33,869 nucleotides of DNA from NCBI GenBank assembly GCA_947258365.1, contig CAMYIK010000007.1:1-33869 (forward strand), given 5' to 3'. Source of the DNA: an uncultured Thermoleophilia bacterium (lineage in GTDB: Bacteria; Actinomycetota; Thermoleophilia; Miltoncostaeales; Miltoncostaeaceae). Position 1 is the stretch's first letter, and every line of letters begins with the position of its first letter. The translations under genes were made by a program, and so were the position numbers. This document shows, in pieces, positions 11,395-21,485 of this stretch. Under the pieces are notes generated by a model, which worked only from the letters and a program-made list of their open reading frames with translations, did no database searches and was not told the DNA's origin.

Positions 11395-12291
11395 TTAGGT
11401 AAGCGCATCGGCACCCGCAACGACCTCCAGGATTTCCTGGGTGATCGCAGCCTGACGGGCGCGGTTCATCTGCAGTGTGAGTTGGTCGATCAACTCGCCG
11501 GCATTGTCGGTCGCGTTGCGCATGGCCGTTCGCCGAGCGGCGAGCTCAGCGGCGGCGCTCTCCAGCAAACCGCGATAGATGGTGATCTCGACGTATGTCG
11601 GCAGCAGGCGCTCGAGGAACTCCTGCGGATCGGGCTCGAAATACGCGACGCCTGCTGAGGCCTCGTGCTGCTCAGCCGCCTCCTGGCCGGTCTCCACGAA
11701 CTCGCGGGGAATCGGAAGGAGCTGCTCCATCGTCACGGTCTGCTCGAGCACCGACTTGAAGGCGTTGAAGACGATGAGCACACGATCGGTCTCGCCGGAC
11801 GTAAACGACTCCACCGCGTGAGCGGCCACCCTTTCGGCGTCGGAGTAATTCGGCTCGGTCGAGAAGCCCTCGAAGCTGCGATCGATGGGTAGGCCGCGAA
11901 AGCGCAGTGCCCCGGCGCCCTTCTTACCGACGGCGGTGTAGTCCACGTCACTCACGCCTCCGGAGCGGAGCTCGTCCGCTCGGATAAAGGCGCTGCGCAG
12001 GATGTTCACGTTGAACGCTCCGGCCAAGCCTCGGTCGCCCGTGATGGTCACGATGGTGGCGCTCTTGACCTCTTCGCGCTCCTCCAGGAGAGGCGTCGCC
12101 GAGACGGTGCCCGACCGCAGCGCGGCCTGGCCGGTCAGCCGGCGCATACCTTCGCCGTACGGTCGAAGCGCCTCGATGCGGTCCTGCGCCTTCTTGAGAC
12201 GCGCGGACGCCACGAGTTCCATCGCGCGCGTGATCTTGCGCGTGCCGCGGACCGAATCGATCCGCCGCTTGATGTCTTGCTGAGATGCCAC
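11395..12291 (-). CDS. atpG: F-type ATP synthase gamma subunit
   Basis: IKRRIDSVRGTRKITRAMELVASARLKKAQ; ITGDRGLAGAFNVNILR; C-terminal ATDNAGELIDQLTLQMNRARQAAITQEILEVVAGADAL. Confidence 0.98.
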   Translation of the reverse strand: MASQQDIKRRIDSVRGTRKITRAMELVASARLKKAQDRIEALRPYGEGMRRLTGQAALRSGTVSATPLLEEREEVKSATIVTITGDRGLAGAFNVNILRSAFIRADELRSGGVSDVDYTAVGKKGAGALRFRGLPIDRSFEGFSTEPNYSDAERVAAHAVESFTSGETDRVLIVFNAFKSVLEQTVTMEQLLPIPREFVETGQEAAEQHEASAGVAYFEPDPQEFLERLLPTYVEITIYRGLLESAAAELAARRTAMRNATDNAGELIDQLTLQMNRARQAAITQEILEVVAGADALT

Positions 12292-13839
12292 CTAGGCGGC
12301 CTGATCCCCGGTCTCGCCCTCGACGGCCTCAGTGACGTCGGCGACACCGATCTTCACGAGCAGGTCGCTGATCCAGGCGTCCAGGCGTTCGGCGAGCTCA
12401 TCGCTCCAGCCTTCGCGAATCTCGCCCAGCATCGTGCCCTCGTCGCGAAGCGCGCTACGGATCTCCTCGTTGACACCAGGGACCCGGCCCGGGTCGATCT
12501 TGTCGAGGTGCCCCTTACCGGCGGCGAAGATGATCGCGACCTGCTCTTCCACCGGCCACGGTGCGTACTGCGGCTGGTTGAGGGTGGCGACGAGCCGCTC
12601 GCCTCGCGCCAGGGTGGCCTGAGTGGCGGCGTCCAGCTCGGAGCCGAACTGCGCGAAGGCCTCGAGGTCGCGGTACTGCGAGAGCTCGAGCTTCAAGGAG
12701 CCAGCCACCTTGCGCATGGACTTCACCTGCGCGGCGCCACCGACGCGGCTCACCGAAATACCGACGTTCACCGCGGGGCGCACACCGGAGTAGAAGAGCT
12801 TGCTCTCCAGGAAGATCTGGCCGTCGGTGATCGAGATCACGTTGGTCGGGATGTACGCCGAGACGTCGCCCGCCTGGGTTTCAATGATCGGCAGAGCGGT
12901 CAGCGAACCGCCGCCCAGCTCGTCGTTGAGCTTGCACGCGCGCTCCAGCAGGCGTGAGTGGAGGTAGAAGACGTCACCCGGGAATGCTTCACGGCCTGGC
13001 GGGCGCCGCAGCAACAGCGACATCTGCCGGTAAGCGTCGGCCTGCTTGCTGAGGTCGTCGTAGATGCACAGCGCGTGCTGACCGCCGTAGAGGAAGTACT
13101 CCGCCATCGTCGCGCCCGAGTAGGGGGCGAGGTACTTCAGCGGCGCGGGCGCCGAGGCGGATGCCATGACGACGGTCGTGTACTCCATCGCGCCCGATGC
13201 CTTGAGGCGGTCGACCACGCCGGCGACCGTCGACGCCTTCTGGCCGATCGCGACGTAGAAACACATCATGTCGCCGCCGCGCTGGTTGATGATCGTGTCG
13301 ATCGCGATGGCGGTCTTGCCGGTACGACGGTCGCCGATGATCAGCTCACGCTGGCCACGGCCGATCGGGATCAGGGCATCGATCGCCTTGATACCGGTCT
13401 GCAGCGGCTCGGCGACGGGCTGACGCTGGACGACGCCGGGAGCCTTGAACTCCACCGGACGCCGGTGCTCGGTCTCGATCGGGCCGAGGTCGTCGAGCGG
13501 GTTGCCCAGCGGATCGACGACACGCCCCAGGAGGGCCTCGCCGACGGGCACCTCGATGACGCGCCCGGTGCGGCTCACCGGGTCGCCTTCCTTGATCTGG
13601 GTGGACTCGTTGAGGAGCACCACACCGACGTTGTCCTCTTCGAGGTTCAGCGCCAGTCCGGTCACGCCGCCAGGCAACTCGAGCATCTCGAGCGCCACGG
13701 CTGAGCCGAGGCCGTGGACACGGGCGATGCCGTCGCCGACCTGCAGGACGGTTCCGGTCTCTTCCGCCTCGACCCCGCCTTGATACTGCGAGATCTGCTC
13801 CCGCAATACCTTCGTGATCTCATCGGGTCGCAGCTGCAT
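12292..13839 (-). CDS. atpA: F-type ATP synthase alpha subunit
   Basis: [76 protein letters not shown]. Confidence 0.99.
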   Translation of the reverse strand: MQLRPDEITKVLREQISQYQGGVEAEETGTVLQVGDGIARVHGLGSAVALEMLELPGGVTGLALNLEEDNVGVVLLNESTQIKEGDPVSRTGRVIEVPVGEALLGRVVDPLGNPLDDLGPIETEHRRPVEFKAPGVVQRQPVAEPLQTGIKAIDALIPIGRGQRELIIGDRRTGKTAIAIDTIINQRGGDMMCFYVAIGQKASTVAGVVDRLKASGAMEYTTVVMASASAPAPLKYLAPYSGATMAEYFLYGGQHALCIYDDLSKQADAYRQMSLLLRRPPGREAFPGDVFYLHSRLLERACKLNDELGGGSLTALPIIETQAGDVSAYIPTNVISITDGQIFLESKLFYSGVRPAVNVGISVSRVGGAAQVKSMRKVAGSLKLELSQYRDLEAFAQFGSELDAATQATLARGERLVATLNQPQYAPWPVEEQVAIIFAAGKGHLDKIDPGRVPGVNEEIRSALRDEGTMLGEIREGWSDELAERLDAWISDLLVKIGVADVTEAVEGETGDQAA

Positions 13840-13881
13840 CGCTGATTTACCTTTCCGTCGCTACGTCGTTCGTGGTTGGCG

Positions 13882-14427
13882 TCAGCCGGTCGCGCCGAGA
13901 GGCGCGCCGGCGAGGTTACGTCGAAGGGTGTCGAGGCGGCTCCGGAGCGATCCGTCGACGCGGATCTCACCGACCTCGAGCACCAAGCCGCCGATGAGGT
14001 TCTCGTCGACCCGCTCGGTCAGCGCCGCCGTACGTCCGGTCTGCCGCTCGATGCGCTGCACGATTTTCTCGCGCATGGAGTCATCCAGCGGAATCGCCGT
14101 TACGGCAGTGATCTCAATGGTTCCGGCGGCTTCTGCCACCCGAGCCTGAAAACCGCTTGCGATCAGAGAGAGGTCGCCGAGGCGCCCCCGGTCGACCAGC
14201 ACTTGGAGGAAGTTGGAGAGCACGGGAGAAGCGCCCTCGGTGATCTTCGCGATCACCGACTTCTTGGTACGCGAGTCGAGGTTGGGGCTGGCGAGCGTGT
14301 GAGCGAGATCCTCAGACGAGTCGACCGCAGTCGTGAAGGCCTTCAGGTCATCGGCTACCTGAGAGACGGCATCTGCGTCTGTCGCCGCCTCGAAGAGGGC
14401 TTCGGCGTATGTGGACTCGACGCTCAC
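13882..14427 (-). CDS. atpH: F-type ATP synthase delta subunit
   Basis: Operon position; STYAEALFEAA...; C-terminal RVDENLIGGLVLEVGEIRVDGSLRSRLDTLRRNL. Confidence 0.94.
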   Translation of the reverse strand: MSVESTYAEALFEAATDADAVSQVADDLKAFTTAVDSSEDLAHTLASPNLDSRTKKSVIAKITEGASPVLSNFLQVLVDRGRLGDLSLIASGFQARVAEAAGTIEITAVTAIPLDDSMREKIVQRIERQTGRTAALTERVDENLIGGLVLEVGEIRVDGSLRSRLDTLRRNLAGAPLGATG

Positions 14428-14972
14428 TTCAGCTTGCTCATGTCCGCTTCGGCGAGGGCCTCTTCGATGAACCGGCGGTGCTCGTCGTCGCTGAGCGTGC
14501 GACGCGTCACCTTCTCGGCCGCCAGCATCGCGAGTTCCACGACATCGTCACGGATCTGCGATGAGGCCTCACGGGTCTGGGCGGAAATGCGCTCCTCGGC
14601 ATCGGCCAAGACACGCTCGCGCTGTTCTTGGGCTGCGGTGAGGATTTCCGAGCCCTGGCGCTCCCCGTCCTTGCGGCCACGCTCACGAAGCTCGTCCGAC
14701 TCGTGGCGAGCCTCCTCGAGGCGGCTGTTGTACTCGCCCACCAACCGCTCCGACTCGAGGCGGTTGTTCTCGGCCTGGTCGAGGTCCTCGGCGATCCTTT
14801 GGCGACGGGCGTCAAGGAACTCTGCGACCGGGCCGAAGACATAGCGCTTGAGGACGAACAAGGTGATGAGGAACATCACCAGCGTCCAGACCATCAGCCC
14901 GGGCTGGGGGCTGAGCAACGGGTTGTCGCTCGAGGCGAGAACCGGCGAGATGTCGATCAACGGGAGAACCAT
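14424..14972 (-). CDS. atpF: F-type ATP synthase b subunit
   Basis: One N-terminal TM segment then long charged coiled coil; LKRYVFGPVAEFLDARRQRIAEDLDQAE. Confidence 0.94.
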   Translation of the reverse strand: MVLPLIDISPVLASSDNPLLSPQPGLMVWTLVMFLITLFVLKRYVFGPVAEFLDARRQRIAEDLDQAENNRLESERLVGEYNSRLEEARHESDELRERGRKDGERQGSEILTAAQEQRERVLADAEERISAQTREASSQIRDDVVELAMLAAEKVTRRTLSDDEHRRFIEEALAEADMSKLK

Positions 14973-14990
14973 GGCGCAGAGGTCCTTCGC

Positions 14991-15230
14991 CTATCCGATG
15001 AAGAAGGCGACGAAGCCCATCAGCAGGGCGTAGAACACGATCGCCTCCGTGAGCGCGAGGCCCAGGAACATGAGGCCCATGATCTCGCTGCGCATCTCCG
15101 GCTGGCGGGCGACCGCCTCGACGGTCTTACCCATGAGGTAACCGACACCGGCACCCGGACCGATCGCGCCGAACCCGGTTGCGAGGCCAAGCGCAAGGAT
15201 CTTGGCCGCATCTTCAATGTTTCCCTCCAC
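14991..15230 (-). CDS. atpE: F-type ATP synthase c subunit
   Basis: Two-helix proteolipid; GFGAIGPGAGVGYLMGKTVEAVARQPE loop and FLGLALTEAIVFYALL carboxylate helix. Confidence 0.97.
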   Translation of the reverse strand: MEGNIEDAAKILALGLATGFGAIGPGAGVGYLMGKTVEAVARQPEMRSEIMGLMFLGLALTEAIVFYALLMGFVAFFIG

Positions 15231-15251
15231 GGGACTGTCTCCTTTGCTGGG

Positions 15252-16148
15252 TTAGTGCGGTGGCTCCACCGCATAGCCGATGTAGATGCCGCTGAGCATC
15301 GCGAAAATGTAGGCCTGGAGTCCGGCGATCATGACCCACTCGAACAGGTAGAAGAAGATGCCGACCGGCAGGGCGAGCACGCCGATGAAGCTGCCGAGCA
15401 GGATCACGAATCCCGCCGCCATGATGATCAGCAGGTGGCCGGCCAGAAGGTTGGCGAACAGTCGCACTGAGAGACTGACGAGACGCAGGATCTGAGAGAG
15501 CAACTCAAGCACGAAGATGACCGGCTTGATCGCTCCGGGAGCGTCGGGAATCATGGTTTTGAGGTACCCCACCGGACCATGTGCTTTTACGCCCTCGACG
15601 TTGTAGGCGACGAAGACGAGGATCGTGAGCGTGAGCGTGACGTTGATGTTGGCCGTCGCGGCGTAAAGACCGAGATCCGGTAAACCGCCGGGGAATGTGC
15701 CGCTCTCGTGTGAGACGGGAAGCGGCACGAAGCTCACGAGGTTGCTCGCCGCGATGAAGAGGAACAACGTGGCGATGAACGGGAAGTACCTGTGAAAGGT
15801 CTTCTCGCTCAGAGTCGGCTTGGCGATCTGGTCTTCCGCGAACTCGTAGGCCAGCTCCACCGCGTTCTGGATTCGGTTGGGCTTGAGTCCCATGCCCCCG
15901 CGGATACCGAATACCGCGATCAAGCCGAAGATGATGCAGATGGCGGAGGCGATCCAGAGGTAGATCACCGCTTTGGTGATCGAGAGGTCGACGAAGCCGA
16001 AGTCGAGATCCACGTAAGGAGTGAGCTCGAACTCCAAGGAGGGGTCGAAGTCCTCATCCTCGGCGGCAGCTGCCAGCCCCGGCAGCGAGAGCAGCGCGCC
16101 GAAGGCGACCGCCCAGATCCATAGCCAGCGGCGGCGCACCGCGTTCAC
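15252..16148 (-). CDS. atpB: F-type ATP synthase a subunit
   Basis: Conserved helix LRLVSLSVRLFANLLAGHLLI; C-terminal FEWVMIAGLQAYIFAMLSGIYIGYAV. Confidence 0.96.
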   Translation of the reverse strand: MNAVRRRWLWIWAVAFGALLSLPGLAAAAEDEDFDPSLEFELTPYVDLDFGFVDLSITKAVIYLWIASAICIIFGLIAVFGIRGGMGLKPNRIQNAVELAYEFAEDQIAKPTLSEKTFHRYFPFIATLFLFIAASNLVSFVPLPVSHESGTFPGGLPDLGLYAATANINVTLTLTILVFVAYNVEGVKAHGPVGYLKTMIPDAPGAIKPVIFVLELLSQILRLVSLSVRLFANLLAGHLLIIMAAGFVILLGSFIGVLALPVGIFFYLFEWVMIAGLQAYIFAMLSGIYIGYAVEPPH

Positions 16149-16531
16149 TCCCCGGCCTCCGCCTTGCGGATCTTCTGGGTGATTCCGAACAGCACCGTCC
16201 GCCCCAGAAGATCAAAGGTGAAGGCGAAGATGAAGACGGCCGCGGCCGTCAGCGCGATCGGCTCGGAGAAGCGCAACGCAACCACGAACAGGATCCCCAC
16301 GACGATCCATGCACGGGCGATGAATGAGAGCCCGGCCAAGCCGACCGCGAACGTCGGCTCGATGTCCAGCGCGAACTTGCCGGTGGCCAGCGAGAGGCCC
16401 CAGTTGGCCAACCAGAGCCCAAGGCCGAGGTACCAGCCCTCGATAGGACCGCCCGCGAGCAGCACGAACGGAAGGGCGATGATGGCGACGGCGATGCCGA
16501 GTGTCGACGCCACGAATTGGACCGGGCGCAT
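16145..16531 (-). CDS. Small membrane protein, AtpI/ATP synthase subunit I-like
   Basis: ~4 predicted TM segments, overlaps the start of atpB. ATG at 16531 (MRPVQFVASTLG) chosen over the longer track ORF. Call rests largely on position. Confidence 0.6.
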   Translation of the reverse strand: MRPVQFVASTLGIAVAIIALPFVLLAGGPIEGWYLGLGLWLANWGLSLATGKFALDIEPTFAVGLAGLSFIARAWIVVGILFVVALRFSEPIALTAAAVFIFAFTFDLLGRTVLFGITQKIRKAEAGE

Positions 16532-16699
16532 TGCAGATGATGCAGGGGCGACCGCGGTCACGCGCGGCACCCCGAGTAGGTAACGGAGCGCACTGAGTTC
16601 AGGCGAGTCCTCGAAGCGGACTTTTAAGCCGTAGTCGTCGTGAGCACAATCTGTCGACCCGGCTCCGGGCGGGCCGGAGTATAACCAAAGGATCCACCT

Positions 16700-16727
16700 C
16701 CCCAGCTGCCCATCGGAGCAGCTTGGG
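16700..16727 (-). terminator. Inverted repeat just downstream of the wecA-like gene, possible terminator or processing hairpin
   Basis: CCCCAGCTGC-CCATCGGA-GCAGCTTGGG, 10 bp with one mismatch, 23 nt after the wecA-like stop. No clear U-tract. Confidence 0.35.
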
Positions 16728-16749
16728 ACAAGCGTCAGGCCGACGAGAA

Positions 16750-17874
16750 TCAGCCGCTCGCGGCCTTGGCCCGCGCACGCTCCTGGTTGCGCTCTCGCAC
16801 GATCTGCACGACCGGGGTCTTGCCCCACTTCAAGATCTCGAGCACGTAGATCAAGTAGACCGCCGCAAGCACCGCCACCGCTCCGAGCCCAAGCAGAGCC
16901 AGGCTGCCCCACAGTTGGTAGCCCCCGCTGCTGTCGGTGTACGGAATGAAGCGGATCGACACCGCGATGAGCCCCATCAGGACGCACCAGGCATAGACAG
17001 CCAGGACGGTGCGTCGTTGACTCCAGCCGATGTTCAGGAAACGGTGATGAAAGTGGCTGCGGTCGGCGGCGTAGACCGGCAAGCCATGCTTGATGCGCTT
17101 CATGACCACGAACGAGGTGTCGAGGATCGGAACCGCGAGGATCAACAACGGGGCGATCAGCGCGACCGCCGCCGCGCTCTTCATCACTCCCGAAACCGCG
17201 ACGCCGGCGAGCATGAAGCCCAAGAACATCGAGCCGCTGTCGCCCATGAAGATCCGGGCCGGGTTGAAGTTGAAGTAGAGAAAGCCCAAACAGGCACCGG
17301 CGAGCGCAGCAGCGAGGATCGCCGGGTCAGCGCGATCGAGTGACGCGGCGAGGATCGCGAAGGTCGTGGCCGAGATCGCTGCGATGCCGGCCGCAAGCCC
17401 ATCGACGCCGTCGGTGAAGTTGATCATGTTCACCAGCGCGACGAACCAGACCACCGTGATGACGTACTGGGTCGCGCCGAGGTCGTAGACACCGAGGAAC
17501 GGCAGCGTCACATGATCGATCGTCAGCCCGGCCGATACGGGGACGGCCGCGCACGCGAGCTGGCCGAGCAGCTTCGCGGCGGGCTTGAGACCCCAGATGT
17601 CGTCAATCGCCCCCAGGATCGCGATCGCGGTCGCACCGAGCAGAAGCGCCCGCGACTGCCCATCGACCGGGAAGAAGACGAGCGCGGGCACCAGAAAGCC
17701 GATCAGGATCGCCAACCCGCCGAGTCGCGGGGTGGCGATGCGATGCACGCGGCGCTCATCGGGCGCGTCCACCGCTCCGATGGCACGTGCCACCCGGCCG
17801 AGCCAGGGGGTGAGTGCGACGGCGGTGACCGCAGCGACGATGGCGCTGAGGACGGGAATGAGGGTCGTGGTCAT
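16750..17874 (-). CDS. Undecaprenyl-phosphate sugar-1-phosphate transferase (WecA/TagO/MraY family)
   Basis: Polytopic; VDAPDERRVHRIATPRLGGLAILIGF, GAIDDIWGLKPAAKLLGQL, NMINFTDGVDGLAAG, FMGDSGSMFLGFMLA, DRSHFHHRFLNIGWSQRRTVL. Confidence 0.93.
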   Translation of the reverse strand: MTTTLIPVLSAIVAAVTAVALTPWLGRVARAIGAVDAPDERRVHRIATPRLGGLAILIGFLVPALVFFPVDGQSRALLLGATAIAILGAIDDIWGLKPAAKLLGQLACAAVPVSAGLTIDHVTLPFLGVYDLGATQYVITVVWFVALVNMINFTDGVDGLAAGIAAISATTFAILAASLDRADPAILAAALAGACLGFLYFNFNPARIFMGDSGSMFLGFMLAGVAVSGVMKSAAAVALIAPLLILAVPILDTSFVVMKRIKHGLPVYAADRSHFHHRFLNIGWSQRRTVLAVYAWCVLMGLIAVSIRFIPYTDSSGGYQLWGSLALLGLGAVAVLAAVYLIYVLEILKWGKTPVVQIVRERNQERARAKAASG

Positions 17875-17975
17875 CAGCTGGGCGGGTTTTCGCCCGAGGT
17901 GATCTTAGGCTTCAGCATCCGACGTCATCAACGGTTCGGTCACTGAGAACGCCGGGCTGCTCTCGCGCAGGATCA

Positions 17976-18785
17976 CTACTGATCCGAGGCGCATGTCGCG
18001 CGATCAGCCAAAGCGAGGTCTCGATCCTTGAGGATCACGCTGATCCCCGCCTCGCGCGCCCGATCGCAGAACGGGGCGATGGAGTCGACGCGATCCGTGT
18101 ACTCGGCGGCCAGGATCGCTTTGCCGCGCGCGGCAAGTGGCTCCAGCTGATCGCACCAGCCGTCGGCGAAGCAGTCCTCGGTGACGGCGAAGTCGACCGG
18201 CAAGTCGGAAAGCTCGGGAGTGTTCTTCAGCGCGATCGCCAATCCACGGGCGTGGGCCTGCTCGATGAGCCACTCCAGGTAGCGCCGCGCGTCGGCCTCG
18301 ACCAGCCCGAAGCCCGTCCGCTCGGTGAAGCTGTCGATGACGTCCGGCTCGACAGCATCGAAACCCGCGTCGCGACAACGATCGAGTCGGGCTTCCATGA
18401 CCGGTCCGACCAGATCTCGACGCCGATAGTCGATGAAGCGTTCATCCGGCCACTCCCCCCATGTGCGACCTACGACCTCCGATGGGAAGTCCTTCGCGTC
18501 ATCGCGCCACGACTCGCGAGTGCCGGCGGTGAAGTAACAGATCAGACGGGCCCCCCGCGCCTTCAACGCCGAGACCTTCCTCGCGGGGGTGTCGATGTCG
18601 ATATCCCATACCGGCACCGGAGGGGTGGTGTCGAGTTGACCCTGGAGCTGCCACTGCCAGTCGACCCCGGGAGCCGGACTCCAGCGCGACTCGTCGTCGG
18701 AGGAGCCGCACGCCACTGCAGTGAGAAGACAGACGAGCGCGAGCGCGAGCCCCACGAGAAGAACGCACAGCGGCCGACGGTTCAT
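17976..18785 (-). CDS. Putative lipoprotein, endo-alpha-1,4-polygalactosaminidase-like (GH114)
   Basis: N-terminal signal with lipobox-like LLTAVAC; ARLICYFTAGTRESWRDDAKDFP, RDAGFDAVEPDVIDSF, AIALKNTPEL, FAVTEDCFADGWCDQL typical of GH114. Confidence 0.82.
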   Translation of the reverse strand: MNRRPLCVLLVGLALALVCLLTAVACGSSDDESRWSPAPGVDWQWQLQGQLDTTPPVPVWDIDIDTPARKVSALKARGARLICYFTAGTRESWRDDAKDFPSEVVGRTWGEWPDERFIDYRRRDLVGPVMEARLDRCRDAGFDAVEPDVIDSFTERTGFGLVEADARRYLEWLIEQAHARGLAIALKNTPELSDLPVDFAVTEDCFADGWCDQLEPLAARGKAILAAEYTDRVDSIAPFCDRAREAGISVILKDRDLALADRATCASDQ

Positions 18786-18854
18786 GCAGCGATGCTAGGG
18801 CCTCGCGCTCGCGCTATCGTGCCCCGCCGGTCCCGCCGTCCGTAAAGGAAGTCC

Positions 18855-19928
18855 ATGGAACGCTTTGGATTCGTCGGACTTCCCAACGCGGGTAAGTCCT
18901 CTCTCTACAACGCCCTTGCCGGGGGAGGCGCTCTCGCGGCGCCCTATGCCTTCGCGACCACCGATCCGAATGTCGGGGTGGCGATAGTGCCCGACTCCCG
19001 TCTGGATCAGCTCGCGGAGATGAGCGGGTCGGCCAAGACGGTCAACGCGCGGGTCGAGTTCACCGACATCGGCGGCCTCGTCGAGGGTGCAAGCCAGGGC
19101 GAGGGCCTCGGCAACAAGTTCCTCGCAGGTATCCGCGAGGTCGACGCGATCGTCTTCGTCCTGCGTGCCTTTGACGATCAGGACGTGCCCGGCCCGTGCG
19201 ATCCACTCGAGCACCTCCGCGTCGTCGAGATCGAGTTGGCGCTCGCGGACCTTGAGACCGCCGAGCGCCAGCACGAAAGGCAGGTCAAGGCGGCGCGGGG
19301 CGACAAGACCCTTGAGCCCGTCGTGGCGGCGCTGAAGGAGGCCTCCGACCTGCTCGCCGAAGGGACGCCGATCTACCGCAGCGACCTGAGCGATGAGACC
19401 CGCGAGATCCTTCGCCCCTTCTTCTTCCTGACCAACAAGCCCGTACTCGGGGTGGTCAACCTCGGCGAAGATCAGCTCGAGGACGGGGAGGCGATCGCCG
19501 CGCCGATCGCCGCTGAGCTCGCCGGCGCCCAGATCGTGCCGATGTGCGTCCAGCTCGAAGCCGAGGCGGCGCTTCTCCCGGCGGCTGAGCGCGCTGAACT
19601 ACTCGAGGGCCTCGGCCTCGGACAGGGCGCGCTCGCGACGTTCGTCAATGACGCGTACCACCTGTTGGGGCTGCGCACGTTCTTCACCACTGGCGAGAAA
19701 GAGAGCCGCGCCTGGACCTTCAGCGCCGGCGCCGGCGCCCCGGAGTGCGACGGCGTGAACCACACCGATTTCCACCGCGGATTCATCCGCGCCGAGACGA
19801 TCCATTGGGAGGACCTCGTCGCCAAGGGCTCGTGGGCCGCCGCGCGAGCCGAGGGCTCGGTCAGGAGTGAGGGTAAGGACTACCGCCCGCTCGACGGCGA
19901 CGTGATGGAGTTTCGTTTCAACGTGTGA
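18855..19928 (+). CDS. ychF: Redox-regulated ATPase/Obg-family protein YchF
   Basis: GFVGLPNAGKSSLYNALAGG; FTDIGGLVEGASQGEGLGNKFLAGIREVDAIVFVLRAF; C-terminal TGS-like region HTDFHRGFIRAETIHWEDL...KDYRPLDGDVMEFRFNV. Ribosome-binding-like AAGGAAG upstream. Confidence 0.97.
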   Translation: MERFGFVGLPNAGKSSLYNALAGGGALAAPYAFATTDPNVGVAIVPDSRLDQLAEMSGSAKTVNARVEFTDIGGLVEGASQGEGLGNKFLAGIREVDAIVFVLRAFDDQDVPGPCDPLEHLRVVEIELALADLETAERQHERQVKAARGDKTLEPVVAALKEASDLLAEGTPIYRSDLSDETREILRPFFFLTNKPVLGVVNLGEDQLEDGEAIAAPIAAELAGAQIVPMCVQLEAEAALLPAAERAELLEGLGLGQGALATFVNDAYHLLGLRTFFTTGEKESRAWTFSAGAGAPECDGVNHTDFHRGFIRAETIHWEDLVAKGSWAAARAEGSVRSEGKDYRPLDGDVMEFRFNV

Positions 19929-20033
19929 CCTGCGGCCAGGACTGGACGAAATGCCCAGCCCAACTTGTGAGTAAACGCTCCGCGCGCCGAAGGAGTGAGG
20001 GAACCCCTTTCACGTACCGCAGGAGCTTTGACA

Positions 20034-21485
20034 TGAGACCATCCAGGCACGCATCGGTCTCGCCATCGCCACGGTCGCCGCAGGCGCGGCGCTCACGCCG
20101 CTTCAGGTTGGCGCCGCGACAGGCGCCGACCTGAGGGCGGTGGGCACCTGGCCGGCCGGCGGCGGCGAGCAGCAGCTGTCGGTCGACGACGCGAACGACC
20201 GGGTGTGGGGCCTGCCGGGAGACTTTGCGTACGTGGGAATCGGGGGGGCGCCGGCGCGCACCACGACCCGTATCGAGCTCCAGGACGGGACCCCCATCGG
20301 CACCCTCGTGCCTGGACGGGGAGTCTGGAGGCTCACCGCGCCCCGTGAAGCGTATTCCGGGACGATCTACGTCAGCTACACCGTTACGTCGCGCGGCCGA
20401 TCGTCGTTCGGCTTCGGATCCAGGTCGCGCACCCGGTTAGAACTCGGCAAGCTCGCCACGAAGAAGCTGCGTCCCCAGCCGGGGCCCGAGCGCTCGATCG
20501 ACACGATCGACGTCTCCGCGATCGTCGACGTCTCTGGCTCGATGGCCACCAACGACCCCGACTACAAGCGGCGCGACGCGGTCGACCTGCTGTTCCGGTC
20601 GAGCCGGACCGGCGACCGGATCGGGGTCACCACCTTCAACCACTTCGCGCAGACCGCGCTCTCGCCCACCGAGATCAGGACCCACTCGCAAGCCAGGACG
20701 CTGAGCAAGCGGGTGACGCCGAAAATCGTCAATGGTGGAGGTACAGACTACGACGGCGCCTTCGATCGCAGCTTCGTCTCGCTTTACGAGGACGCGAAGG
20801 CGCGCCAGACGTTGGCCGGCAGGCGCAAGCTCGCCATCTTCCTGACGGACGGGGGCCACCTCCATCGCGGAAGCTCAGCCTGGCCTCAGTACCGCAACAC
20901 CCATTTGCGATTCACCCACAGCCCGGGAGAGCACTCCTGGCCCGTCTGCGTGATCCAGCTCGGGGCGAGCTTCACCAGCCGCGACGTGAACCGCCTGAAG
21001 CGGATCGCTGCATCCACCGGCGGGCTCTACTTTCACGCGAATTCGAGTTCGAGTCTCGTCGACATCTCCGTTCGTGCCGCGGCATCGCGTCCGGTGAGGA
21101 GACGACCGGCGCGCGGTGCTGGGAGGGCGTGAAGCGTGGCGAGAAGCTCAAGCTCTCGGCGCGGGTTCCCTCACGCCGGCGCGCTGCGACGTTCCTGGTC
21201 ACCGGTCAGTTCAAGCGCCACCAGGTCACCTTCGTCGCTCCAAGCGGAACCCGTTACGCCGCCAAGGCGGCGAACAAGACACCCGGCATGCAGTACAAGA
21301 ACGGCAGGACCTGGGCCATGTTTGAGGTCGCCAACCCGCGCGCGGGCGCCTGGCATGTCGAGATAAATGCCACCGGCGTCCCGCGAGGCAAGAAGGACAC
21401 AGCCTGCGCGCGCCTGACTGTCGACGGGACGGGCGGCGGCCCACCGAGCGAAGACGACGCGCCCGAGCGCGACATCGAAGACTAG
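20034..21485 (+). pseudogene. Secreted von Willebrand factor A-domain protein, apparently interrupted by two frameshifts
   Basis: VWA/MIDAS-like SAIVDVSGSMATNDPDYKRRDAVDLLFRSSRTGDRIGVTTFNHFAQ and FLTDGG in frame 1 (20140-21132). Signal-peptide-like IGLAIATVAAGAALTPLQVGAATGA lies in frame 1 but its ATG (20034) is in frame 3. C-terminal domain (WEGVKRGEKLKLSARV...VEINATGV) is in frame 3 (track ORF 21129-21485). Confidence 0.7.

Noticed and set aside
14991-15230. Na+-type ATP synthase c subunit
   Set aside because: Na+ ligand signature (Gln in helix 1, Glu-Ser-Thr in helix 2) is absent; sequence has GAGVGY and LTEAIVFY, consistent with H+ coupling.
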